Positions 8,063-15,214 of a stretch of 64,000 nucleotides of DNA are shown piece after piece (positions within the stretch are counted from its first letter, which is position 1; each line of letters opens with the position of its first letter). This DNA comes from ANME-2 cluster archaeon (lineage in GTDB: Archaea > Halobacteriota > Methanosarcinia > Methanosarcinales > Methanocomedenaceae). The position numbers and the translations under genes are program-made. The stretch covers positions 43,192 through 107,191 of the forward strand of contig JAHYIS010000005.1 in NCBI GenBank assembly GCA_019429385.1, in the 5' to 3' direction. Below the pieces are notes generated by a model that did not search any database, was not told where the DNA came from, and worked only from the letters and a program-made list of their open reading frames with translations.

Positions 8063-9427
8063 ATGGACAAAGGATTCATAATAACCTACATAAAAAAAAG
8101 GAACTACTGGTGGCAGACAGGCAGCATTAACCCTGCTGATAAAGGAATCCAAAGACCCGATTATCTTGAGGATATCACGAAAATAGAACGCTTGGAAAGA
8201 ATCACATGCCTGACCGGCATCAGGCGGTCCGGCAAGACCACCATACTTTTCCAGTATATAGATTACCTTCTTAAGAATTCAGATGCTCAAAGAATCGTTT
8301 ATGTGAAGATGGACGACATCCTGGGAAAAATAGATAGTATCCACGATATCCTGGATATATACCACGAACTGACAGGAATAGACCCTGCGAGGGAAACCGT
8401 GTATTTTCTGCTGGATGAAATACATGCCCAGAAAGACTGGCAATTGCAATTAAAATATTACATAGACGCACATGCAAAATGCCGTTTTCTGATATCGGGG
8501 TCATCCAAGACACTGCTATATCTGGATTCGTCAGAAAGCCTGGCAGGCAGGATAAGCTTTATCGATGTATTTCCCCTGACATTCAGGGAATTCCTGAGGT
8601 TCAATGACACTCTGCCTGACATTCCTGTACATCGCTCTCCCATTGATTCCTTCAATGACATTGAAAAAGTATACCACAGCATCATCGAACACAGACATGA
8701 GATATTGCATGTGCTGGGGCAGTATTTCGACACCGGTGGATACCCGGAATGGTTCAAGATAAAAGATATGGACATGTGGTACAGAACGATAGTTGAAGAT
8801 TATTTTGCGCTTATCCTGTTCAAGGATATTGTGAGCGTATTCAGGGTAAAGGACCCCATATTACTTGACAGGCTTGTGCGGGATATTGCAGTGCTGTCCA
8901 CAAATCGATTCACCTATAAAGGACTCTCAGAACGCCTGGGTGTGGACAGGGAAACCCTGAAACTTTACCTTTATTATCTCCAGAGTTCAATGATGGTATT
9001 TGTAGCAGATGTATATACGCCGTCTCAAAAGGCAGTTGAGAAACGGCCAAAGAAACTCTATTTCTGGGAAGAAGGGCTTAGAAGAGCTTTGACCCTGGAC
9101 AAAGATGATGGAATAACCGCTGAGAATATTGTTGCATGGCATTTGATCAAAAAGGGAAGCAAATCAAAACCGGCTTTTAAACCCTTTTACTGGAAAAATA
9201 AATATGAAGTGGATTTTATTTATGATGATTCCAGGACTGTAATCCCCATAGAAGTGAAATACCAAAAGCAGCCATCAACCTCCAAAATAAAGGGATTGAT
9301 GGAATTCATAGATGTAAATGGGTTGAATAGGGGGATTGTGGTGACAAGGGATGCTTTTAAAATAGAAGAATTGGATGGCTGCAGGGTATTGTTTATCCCA
9401 TTATGGCTGTTCTTGCTGTCAATGTGA
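8063..9427 (+). CDS. AAA-type ATPase with C-terminal DUF4143 domain (second copy)
   Basis: About 454 residues; paralogue of the gene at 2688-4013. Walker A is GIRRSGKTTI, Walker B is YFLLDEIHAQ, and ISGSSKTLL follows as in the other copy. The C-terminal nuclease-like half ends with EVDFIYDD...IEVKYQKQ and LFIPLWLF. I chose ATG 8063; a TTG two codons upstream is in frame. The start codon abuts the right arm of a 9-bp inverted repeat, so expression may be controlled by a protein bound there. Function of the family is not established. The gene stands alone between an AT-rich gap and a convergent oxidoreductase gene. Confidence 0.9.
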   Translation: MDKGFIITYIKKRNYWWQTGSINPADKGIQRPDYLEDITKIERLERITCLTGIRRSGKTTILFQYIDYLLKNSDAQRIVYVKMDDILGKIDSIHDILDIYHELTGIDPARETVYFLLDEIHAQKDWQLQLKYYIDAHAKCRFLISGSSKTLLYLDSSESLAGRISFIDVFPLTFREFLRFNDTLPDIPVHRSPIDSFNDIEKVYHSIIEHRHEILHVLGQYFDTGGYPEWFKIKDMDMWYRTIVEDYFALILFKDIVSVFRVKDPILLDRLVRDIAVLSTNRFTYKGLSERLGVDRETLKLYLYYLQSSMMVFVADVYTPSQKAVEKRPKKLYFWEEGLRRALTLDKDDGITAENIVAWHLIKKGSKSKPAFKPFYWKNKYEVDFIYDDSRTVIPIEVKYQKQPSTSKIKGLMEFIDVNGLNRGIVVTRDAFKIEELDGCRVLFIPLWLFLLSM

Positions 9428-9447
9428 ATATATGATTATTCAGGTGC

Positions 9448-10521
9448 TCATCTACCTGAATTACACTTCACCCCGCTCTCATCAAAGCACCTGTTACATG
9501 AAGTACACTCTGCCTCCATAGCCCCTTCCCTGAACTTCACAACAATATCAGGCTCCCTGATAAGCGGCCTGCTCAACGACACCATATCAGCATAACCCCC
9601 CTCAAGCATTTCCTCCATCAAAGCCCGCGACCTCATACCCCCAACGAGCATAACAGGAATACCTACACCCTGCTTTATCATCCGGGCATAATCCCTGAAA
9701 TACGCCTCCCTGCCAGGCACATTTATTCCCCGCCTGGACATCACCTCGCCGGCCTCGGAAATCCCGCCGCTCACCTCGATGGCGCACACTCCTGCCTTCT
9801 CCAGCGCGCCGGCAATCTCAACACACTCAGGCGCATCCAACCCCTTATCCCCAAAACCATCCGTGGCATTCATCTTCACCATTATCGGAAAGTCCTCGCC
9901 CACCAGCTCCCGGGCGCGCCTGATGATCTCTGCAATGATGCGCGTCCTGTTCTCCACTGACCCGCCCCACTTATCAGTACGCTTATTTGTGTAAGGTGAG
10001 ATGAAACTGCTGAGCAAAAAGCCGTGTGCAACATGCAGCTGCACCGCATCGAAACTGGCGGCTTGCGCCCTGCAGACCGACCGGGCAAAATCCTCGATAG
10101 TCGCCAGTATCTGCTTTTCGGTCATGGCCCGGGGCATCTTTCCTGACGAAGTATCTTTTACTGCCGAAGGGGCCATGGTCTGTGGATACTCTGGCGTGAC
10201 CAGAGCCTGCCTCCCACCGTGCACGACCTGGAGTGCTATCTTACTTCCGTATTTATGCACTCGCTCCGTGATTTTGGAGTACGGTCCGATGAACCGGTCA
10301 TCATAGATACCTTGCTGGCGCTGGCTGCTCTTACCTGCCGGGTCCACATAGGAATACCCTGAAATAATGAGACCTACCTCGTACTTTGCCAGTTCCTCGT
10401 ACATGTCGCCTATGGCTGGTGTGGGTGTACCGTCCTCCTCTGCCAGCCATTCATGAGTAGCTGAACGAACGAATCTGTTCGGAATGTGGAGTCCATTAAT
10501 GTCTATGGGTTCAAAGAGCAT
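9448..10521 (-). CDS. NADH:flavin oxidoreductase, Old Yellow Enzyme family
   Basis: A 357-residue TIM-barrel flavoenzyme that should bind FMN and reduce activated double bonds using NAD(P)H or another donor. Family motifs include the N-terminal PNRFVRSATHE, the barrel strand with HVAHGFLLSSFISPYTNKRTD (substrate-binding His pair; key residues H-x2-H), GGSVENRTR and LVGGMRS near the phosphate site. The C terminus has CTSCNRCFDESGVKC, the remnant or form of the Fe-S cysteine motif seen in larger 2,4-dienoyl-CoA reductase-like members, but there is no C-terminal NADH domain. ATG 10521 has AGGATG 8 nt upstream. The physiological substrate is unknown. A 17-bp inverted repeat lies 65-115 bp upstream. 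Confidence 0.88.
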   Translation of the reverse strand: MLFEPIDINGLHIPNRFVRSATHEWLAEEDGTPTPAIGDMYEELAKYEVGLIISGYSYVDPAGKSSQRQQGIYDDRFIGPYSKITERVHKYGSKIALQVVHGGRQALVTPEYPQTMAPSAVKDTSSGKMPRAMTEKQILATIEDFARSVCRAQAASFDAVQLHVAHGFLLSSFISPYTNKRTDKWGGSVENRTRIIAEIIRRARELVGEDFPIMVKMNATDGFGDKGLDAPECVEIAGALEKAGVCAIEVSGGISEAGEVMSRRGINVPGREAYFRDYARMIKQGVGIPVMLVGGMRSRALMEEMLEGGYADMVSLSRPLIREPDIVVKFREGAMEAECTSCNRCFDESGVKCNSGR

Positions 10522-10586
10522 GAAAAATCATCCTTAATTATTACATCCTTATATTCATCATATTCATTAACAGTAAGCATCGAACT

Positions 10587-10637
10587 ATATCAATATGATG
10601 ATATACATTATCCTTTATAGTATCATCATACTGATAT
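10587..10637. repeat. Strong 17-bp inverted repeat between cbiN and the OYE gene
   Basis: ATATCAATATGATGATA (10587-10603) and TATCATCATACTGATAT (10621-10637) are complementary at 16 of 17 positions, with a 17-nt loop. It lies in the promoter region of the minus-strand Old Yellow Enzyme gene and 3' of the cbiM-cbiN pair. It could be an operator read as two half-sites or an RNA hairpin. No T-run follows, so it is not the obvious terminator. Confidence 0.55.
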
Positions 10638-10655
10638 GTTCAAGCGTGTCCTTTT

Positions 10656-10692
10656 AATAAAAATAGCAGTCAGGGGACCTTTAAGTCCCCTG
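10656..10692 (-). terminator. Hairpin plus T-run at the end of cbiM-cbiN
   Basis: On the minus strand CAGGGGAC and GTCCCCTG form a perfect 8-bp stem with a 6-nt loop (10692-10671), overlapping the cbiN stop codon. ACTGCTATTTTTATT follows directly. Stem plus T-run looks like an intrinsic terminator for the two-gene unit. Confidence 0.6.
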
Positions 10693-10998
10693 TTTCCTGC
10701 CAAGTACTTTACCAAGACCAAGGGATATCCCCAGCATTAATAAAGTACCAGCCATGATAGCTCCGACCTCACCCAGCTTGCCCATCCCCTCAATGGAATA
10801 GTCAGGCAGGGGTGCCTCATATTCGATTGGCATCCGCTCACCGATGATCTCCTCAGCATGTTCCTCACTACCTCCACCCACCAGATTGATAAGGTTCTTA
10901 TCCAGGCCATCGGGATTGCTGGATGCCAGGAACGGGGCCAGCACTGAAATGATGATCGCTATCACTGCTCCGGCTATGATAATCCCATTTTTGCTCAC
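10681..10998 (-). CDS. cbiN: CbiN/NikN-like small membrane subunit (PDGLE domain)
   Basis: A 105-residue PDGLE-domain protein with an N-terminal helix ([20 protein letters not shown]), the signature [10 protein letters not shown] near residue 28, an external loop ending in [12 protein letters not shown], and a second helix near the C terminus. It is the accessory membrane subunit of ECF-type cobalt or nickel importers and pairs with CbiM. GTG 10998 overlaps the cbiM stop (GTGA), so translation is coupled. No cbiQ or cbiO follows; the pair may use CbiQ and the CbiO domain encoded at 12295-15011. The NikR gene next door argues for nickel as the metal. Confidence 0.9.
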   Translation of the reverse strand: MSKNGIIIAGAVIAIIISVLAPFLASSNPDGLDKNLINLVGGGSEEHAEEIIGERMPIEYEAPLPDYSIEGMGKLGEVGAIMAGTLLMLGISLGLGKVLGRKQGT

Positions 10999-11645
10999 GC
11001 TGCCACCCCTACCCCCGGCACTGATCGTTCAGATACTACATCAGGTCTGACCGCCATTATCCTGTTCAAAGCAATGGCTGTGATGGCTCCTTCACCGACC
11101 ACTCCGATAACTGCATGATAAAGCCCCATGAATAGCAGACCTTCCCTCAAAGGAAAGATACCAGCAAGAGACATCTGTACAGTACAGACCAGTGCCGCAA
11201 TAACTATCGATAGCCATCCGGCAGCGAAAGAAGCTGCTGTCATCCCGATGCTATTTTTAAGGGTGTTATATGAATAGAATCCGATAAAACCTCCAACAAC
11301 CCCCATATTGACAATATTAGCCCCCATTGCTGTTATGCCCCCATCTGCAAACACAACGCCCTGCACCACCAGTACCAGTGTAAGCAGCAGCACCGCGGCA
11401 AAAGGACTGCCAAGTATAATTGCTGCCAGGGCTGCACCCATCATGTGTCCGCTGGTGCCCCATGGTATGGGTATGTTCATTGCCTGTATGGCAAATATAC
11501 CGGCAGCCAGGGCCGCCAGCATGGGTACTTTCATTTCGTCCAAATCTTTCCGCGCCCATTCAAGGGACTTTACTATAAAGACCAGGGCAATCAGCCAGTA
11601 TATGATTGTCTGGCCCAGTGGTATTAAACCGTCTCCAATATGCAT
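10995..11645 (-). CDS. cbiM: CbiM/NikM-like metal-binding membrane subunit of an ECF nickel/cobalt importer
   Basis: A 216-residue, six-to-seven-helix S component. The N terminus MHIGDGLIP carries the free amino group and His2 that hold the metal in CbiM/Nik[18 protein letters not shown] near residue 65 is the second conserved stretch and supplies another His ligand. AGGAGGA sits 8 nt before ATG 11645, an excellent ribosome site. The gene faces nikR across a 190-bp gap that contains a strong NikR-type dyad. It is co-translated with cbiN and paralogous to the N-terminal third of the fusion at 13104-15011. Confidence 0.93.
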   Translation of the reverse strand: MHIGDGLIPLGQTIIYWLIALVFIVKSLEWARKDLDEMKVPMLAALAAGIFAIQAMNIPIPWGTSGHMMGAALAAIILGSPFAAVLLLTLVLVVQGVVFADGGITAMGANIVNMGVVGGFIGFYSYNTLKNSIGMTAASFAAGWLSIVIAALVCTVQMSLAGIFPLREGLLFMGLYHAVIGVVGEGAITAIALNRIMAVRPDVVSERSVPGVGVAA

Positions 11646-11672
11646 ACAACTCGTCCTCCTATAATAATATTA

Positions 11673-11700
11673 GTGCTATTATTTAATTAACTAGTAACAC
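11673..11700. promoter_or_regulatory. Predicted NikR operator between cbiM and nikR
   Basis: GTGCTAT-N14-GTAACAC. The same half-sites with the same 14-nt spacer occur upstream of the cbiMNO fusion at 15067-15094. The pattern closely resembles the GTGTTAC-N13/14-GTAACAC motif known for NikR in deltaproteobacteria. It lies just upstream of the cbiM ribosome site, where bound repressor would block transcription start. Confidence 0.75.
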
Positions 11701-11735
11701 TAAATTATACATTACCATTTATATATAAGTATTTT

Positions 11736-11749
11736 GTGTGATATTACAC
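11736..11749. promoter_or_regulatory. 14-bp near-palindrome at the nikR promoter
   Basis: GTGTGATATTACAC is symmetrical except for one G-T pair. It lies about 10 nt after a TATA-like TTTATATATAAG (11718-11729), so it probably covers the nikR transcription start. It could be a site for autoregulation by NikR, although it lacks the long spacer of the other sites. Confidence 0.4.
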
Positions 11750-11834
11750 CTACATCGTATCAGTTATTCAATGAAAAATTTCATGTACAAAGAAATAGTT
11801 TTACAATTAGCAATTTAATGGAGATTATTTTACA

Positions 11835-12254
11835 ATGGATACAGAATTATCACGGATAGGAGTTTCACTTCCTGAAAACTTACTTGAGAAATTCGATATT
11901 ATTATACAAAACCGTGGATATTCTTCCAGGTCAGAAGGCATTAGGGACGCCATCCGGGGATATATCAGGTATTACGACTGGATGAGTAGCATTGAAGGTG
12001 ACAGGGCCGCCACCATAACCCTGGCATACAACCATCATCAAAAAGGCATAGAAGACACGCTGAACAATATACAGCACAAGTACCTCGACATTATCCGCTC
12101 CTCAGTTCATATCCACATGGAAAATGACACTTGTGTGGAAGTGATCATCCTGAAAGGTGAGGCAGGAAAGATTCGGGAGATATATGAAAATATTGTAAAG
12201 AACAAAGGTATACAGCACGTCAAACTTGATACCATCAATCCACAGGAGATATAG
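11835..12254 (+). CDS. nikR: Nickel-responsive repressor NikR
   Basis: A 139-residue ribbon-helix-helix regulator. Residues 1-50 are the DNA-binding domain (LSRIGVSLPENLLEKFD, then GYSSRSEGIRDAIR). The C-terminal ACT-like domain keeps all four nickel ligands of Escherichia coli NikR with identical spacing: H81, H92, H94 and C100 here, against H76, H87, H89 and C95. It should be a tetramer that binds paired half-sites when loaded with Ni(II) and shuts down nickel import. It lies divergent from cbiM and beside cbiQ/cbiMNO, and matching dyads precede both importer units. GGAG is 11 nt before ATG 11835. Confidence 0.96.
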   Translation: MDTELSRIGVSLPENLLEKFDIIIQNRGYSSRSEGIRDAIRGYIRYYDWMSSIEGDRAATITLAYNHHQKGIEDTLNNIQHKYLDIIRSSVHIHMENDTCVEVIILKGEAGKIREIYENIVKNKGIQHVKLDTINPQEI

Positions 12255-12294
12255 CTATAGGAGATATAAGTTCAGGAAATACTGGGCTTTTTAC

Positions 12295-13101
12295 TCAAAT
12301 CCAGAACTGCACCAGTCCTATCAGGATAATCGTGGTTGAAAACGTCAGATAATCCCTTACTCCCACATTCTGCGTACCCACACACACCTGTGAATCTGCC
12401 GAATATGCCCGGCAGAGCATAGAGTAGTACGTGCGCTCACCCTGCTCATACGAACGGAGGAACAGGGAACTAATTGAATTTCCAATCTGTTCAAGTATCC
12501 ACCGCTTGGGCACGTTTTTATTCCATATATCAAAACACCTGGTCTTCTGGGCAGTCCTGATGCGCCTAAGCATGCCCCAGAAGACGAACAGGTAGCGGAC
12601 CATCATACTGAACAGTAGTGTCAGTTCAGCGGGCAGCCCCAGCCGGCGGGCACTGGCTACCATATCCCGCATCTGGGTGGTGGAAGACAGCAACACCACT
12701 GCAGTGACACATACCATAAACTTGGCGAAAAGCACACTGCCAAACAGCAGCCCCTCTGCGGTTACGGAGATGCCCGGCCCCAAGTTGTAGAGCACACTAA
12801 ATTCAGTTATGAAAGGCTGCCTGATAAAGGGCTGAAGTACTGATATGCCCAGTCCGAATGGAAGTGCAAGTGCTATCCTTGCGGCCACATAGACCGGATT
12901 CAACCTTGCAACTATAATTAGAGCCACCAGGTATAACCACATGACACCCAGCCGTTCAATGGTGATAATATCAAGTCTGGGTAGGCCGACTGCATAGATT
13001 ATGACGACCAGGGTCATCAACATTTTGACACGCCCGTCCATATTGTGCAACAGGCTTTCCTTGTATGATTCCCGCTCAATATCGTAAAGGGTGATGTACA
13101 T
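12295..13101 (-). CDS. cbiQ: CbiQ, energy-coupling transmembrane subunit of the nickel/cobalt importer
   Basis: A 268-residue EcfT-type protein with about five to six membrane helices. The family motif that couples ATPase to transporter is seen as AQKTRCFDIW and ARRLGLPAEL (the A-R-x-x-G boxes near residues 150-160). The N-terminal part LLHNMDGRVKMLMTLVVI is the typical start of CbiQ. ATG 13101 follows the stop of the CbiMNO fusion by 2 nt, so the two form a tight operon and together supply a full M-N-O-Q importer. It converges on nikR with a 40-nt gap. Confidence 0.92.
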   Translation of the reverse strand: MYITLYDIERESYKESLLHNMDGRVKMLMTLVVIIYAVGLPRLDIITIERLGVMWLYLVALIIVARLNPVYVAARIALALPFGLGISVLQPFIRQPFITEFSVLYNLGPGISVTAEGLLFGSVLFAKFMVCVTAVVLLSSTTQMRDMVASARRLGLPAELTLLFSMMVRYLFVFWGMLRRIRTAQKTRCFDIWNKNVPKRWILEQIGNSISSLFLRSYEQGERTYYSMLCRAYSADSQVCVGTQNVGVRDYLTFSTTIILIGLVQFWI

Positions 13102-13103
13102 GC

Positions 13104-15011
13104 CTAATTTCGCCTGCCTGCAGCCCTTAATATCTCATCCCTGGCCCCGTCCACGGTCAGTTCCACTGCCACGTCCAGTTCGGCTTCCTTTAACTTCTCC
13201 ATCAACTGGGCCACCACAGGCAGCCGCAGGTGCGTCTTTGCTATCAGGTCAGTCCTGCCGAATATCTCCATAGGCGTTCCCTCACCAATAATCATCCCAC
13301 CTGACATAACGCATACCCGCTGTGCAAATTCTGGTACCAGGTCCACTTCATGAGTGGCAATTATCATAGTGATTCCCAGATTCTTGTTCATTTCCATTAT
13401 CAGTCGCATCAGCCGCCCAGCCGCCCCGGGGTCAAGGCCGTTGGTGGGCTCATCAAGTACCAGTACCTCGGGTTTCATGGCAAGTATCCCGGCAATGGCC
13501 ACTCGCTTCTTCTCGCCGCCGCTCAAGTGGTGGGGAGCCCGGTCCTCGTAACCGGTCAGCCGTACCATTTCAAGCGCCCGCTTTACCCTACGCTCCACCA
13601 CATCAGGAGACAGCCCCAGATTCATGGGGCCGAAGGCCACGTCCTGAGCCACTGTGGGTGAGAATATCTGGTCATCCGGGTCCTGGAACACCACACCTAC
13701 GGTCCTGCGCACGTCCTTGATATTGGACCGGGTTATGGGCTGTCCTTTTACAAGCACCTGGCCTGATGTGGATTTGAGGATGCCGTTCAGGTGCTTGAAC
13801 AGTGTGGACTTGCCTGCACCGTTGGCACCTAGCAGAACTACACGCTCACCTGGCTTTACAGAAAAATTGATGCCGTCAAGGGCTGTGGTTGTCCCACTGC
13901 GGTAGATATGTGTCAGGTCCCTGGTCTCAACGATATAGGGTGTTCCCCAGTCACGCTCTTCAGATACCCAGCCGTTGCCGTTACCATTACCATTGTCATT
14001 ACCGTTACTGTCACTGCTATTGTTACTATTACTGTCCTTATCATCATCCATACTGGTATCACCTGCACCGCTGCCGGGTGTAACCATACGATTTTTTCCT
14101 GCAAATTTTATGAACAACATGCCCAGCACCAGCACCAGTATAGTACCTGCAACAATGGAAAACACTTCACCCACCCTGCCGAGTCCTGGTATGGAATAAT
14201 CCGGCATAGGGGCACTGTATTGCATTGAAGCGTCCAGGGTGGCCTCCATCTTTTCTTCTCCCATGAGTATGACCATTGCCCTTTCGAGCCCGTCAGGGTT
14301 GGTGGATGCAATGTAGGGTGCTGCCACCGCCAATACCAGTACTACGGCCGCCACTGCAACCAGTGTATTTCTCGAAATGGGTTTTCGCTGCTCGAGATTC
14401 ATGATATCAGGCCGGGAGCTCAGGATAAATTTCACCACCAGTGCTGTGATGAAACCTTCGCCGATAAGCCCGCTGACCGCGTGGAAGGTGCCCATGACCA
14501 CCAGGGCTTCCACCAGCGGGAACGCACCTGCCAGATAGAGCTGCACGGTGGCAGTGAGCGCTGATAGCACCAGTCCCAGCCACGCTCCAGCAAATGATGC
14601 GCTGACCGTACCCAGCCTGCCTTCAAGCCAGCGATAGGTGTAATAACCTGACCAGCAGCTCACCAGTCCCATATTGAAAATATTGGCGCCCAGTGTGGTT
14701 AAGCCGCCATCGTAGAACACGAATGCCTGGACTACCAGCACAAGAGTGAGAAGCAGCAATCCCGCGTACGGGGACCCAAGTATGATGGCTGCCAGCACCG
14801 CACCTACCATGTGGCCGCTCGTACCCATGCCGATGGGAAGGTTAACGGCCTGGATGGCAAATATCCCGGCTGCCAGTACAGCCAGCAGCGGCGTCTTCAT
14901 CTCGTCCATTTCCTGCCTGGCCCAGCGCAGGGACAGGTAAACCGGTGGAAGGATGAGAAGCCAGTATACGATATACTGGGGAAAAGGTATCAGTCCGTCT
15001 AGTATGTGCAA
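13104..15011 (-). CDS. cbiMNO: Fused CbiM-CbiN-CbiO: metal-binding, PDGLE and ATPase parts in one chain
   Basis: One uninterrupted 635-residue frame joins three importer subunits. Residues 1-205 are CbiM (MHILDGLIP and GMGTSGHMVGAVLA with His2 and H67). Residues 212-305 are the PDGLE/CbiN part (STNPDGLERA). Residues 312-348 are a hydrophilic linker of Ser, Asn, Asp and Gly. Residues 355-635 are the ABC ATPase: Walker A GANGAGKST (395-403), signature LSGGEKKR and Walker B VLVLDEPTNGLDPG. The start is TTG at 15011, fixed by the CbiM N terminus and by AGGAG 9 nt upstream. M-N fusions are common in nickel importers; adding O on the same chain is uncommon. Stoichiometry would force one ATPase per S component unless CbiQ is shared. 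Confidence 0.93.
   Translation of the reverse strand: MHILDGLIPFPQYIVYWLLILPPVYLSLRWARQEMDEMKTPLLAVLAAGIFAIQAVNLPIGMGTSGHMVGAVLAAIILGSPYAGLLLLTLVLVVQAFVFYDGGLTTLGANIFNMGLVSCWSGYYTYRWLEGRLGTVSASFAGAWLGLVLSALTATVQLYLAGAFPLVEALVVMGTFHAVSGLIGEGFITALVVKFILSSRPDIMNLEQRKPISRNTLVAVAAVVLVLAVAAPYIASTNPDGLERAMVILMGEEKMEATLDASMQYSAPMPDYSIPGLGRVGEVFSIVAGTILVLVLGMLFIKFAGKNRMVTPGSGAGDTSMDDDKDSNSNNSSDSNGNDNGNGNGNGWVSEERDWGTPYIVETRDLTHIYRSGTTTALDGINFSVKPGERVVLLGANGAGKSTLFKHLNGILKSTSGQVLVKGQPITRSNIKDVRRTVGVVFQDPDDQIFSPTVAQDVAFGPMNLGLSPDVVERRVKRALEMVRLTGYEDRAPHHLSGGEKKRVAIAGILAMKPEVLVLDEPTNGLDPGAAGRLMRLIMEMNKNLGITMIIATHEVDLVPEFAQRVCVMSGGMIIGEGTPMEIFGRTDLIAKTHLRLPVVAQLMEKLKEAELDVAVELTVDGARDEILRAAGRRN
13968..14078 (-). 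repeat. Simple-repeat DNA encoding the linker of the CbiMNO fusion
   Basis: A run of imperfect 6-nt units (ccgttg, ccatta, ccgtta and relatives on the plus strand) encodes the Asp/Ser/Asn/Gly-rich linker. Such DNA slips easily, so linker length should vary between strains. It marks the join between the CbiN and CbiO parts. Confidence 0.7.
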
Positions 15012-15066
15012 ATGCCATTTCTCCTGTGAGGTTTATATTATACTTTTATAATAAAGGTTATAATTT

Positions 15067-15094
15067 GTGCTACGCGAATGTAGATTTGTAACAC
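15067..15094. promoter_or_regulatory. Predicted NikR operator upstream of cbiMNO
   Basis: GTGCTAC-N14-GTAACAC, differing from the site at 11673-11700 at one half-site base. It sits 56 bp upstream of the TTG start of the fusion, next to a TATA-like TATAAAAG on the minus strand. It also lies in front of the divergent antiporter gene. Confidence 0.78.
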
Positions 15095-15214
15095 TGTTAA
15101 TGATTGACAATGATAGATTTGCCTTTATAATAAGATTTTGGTAGGCAAAATATCATCGAACGTATTTAGCAAACAAGAACATGATACCTACATTATATAC
15201 AAGAAACAACAAAA

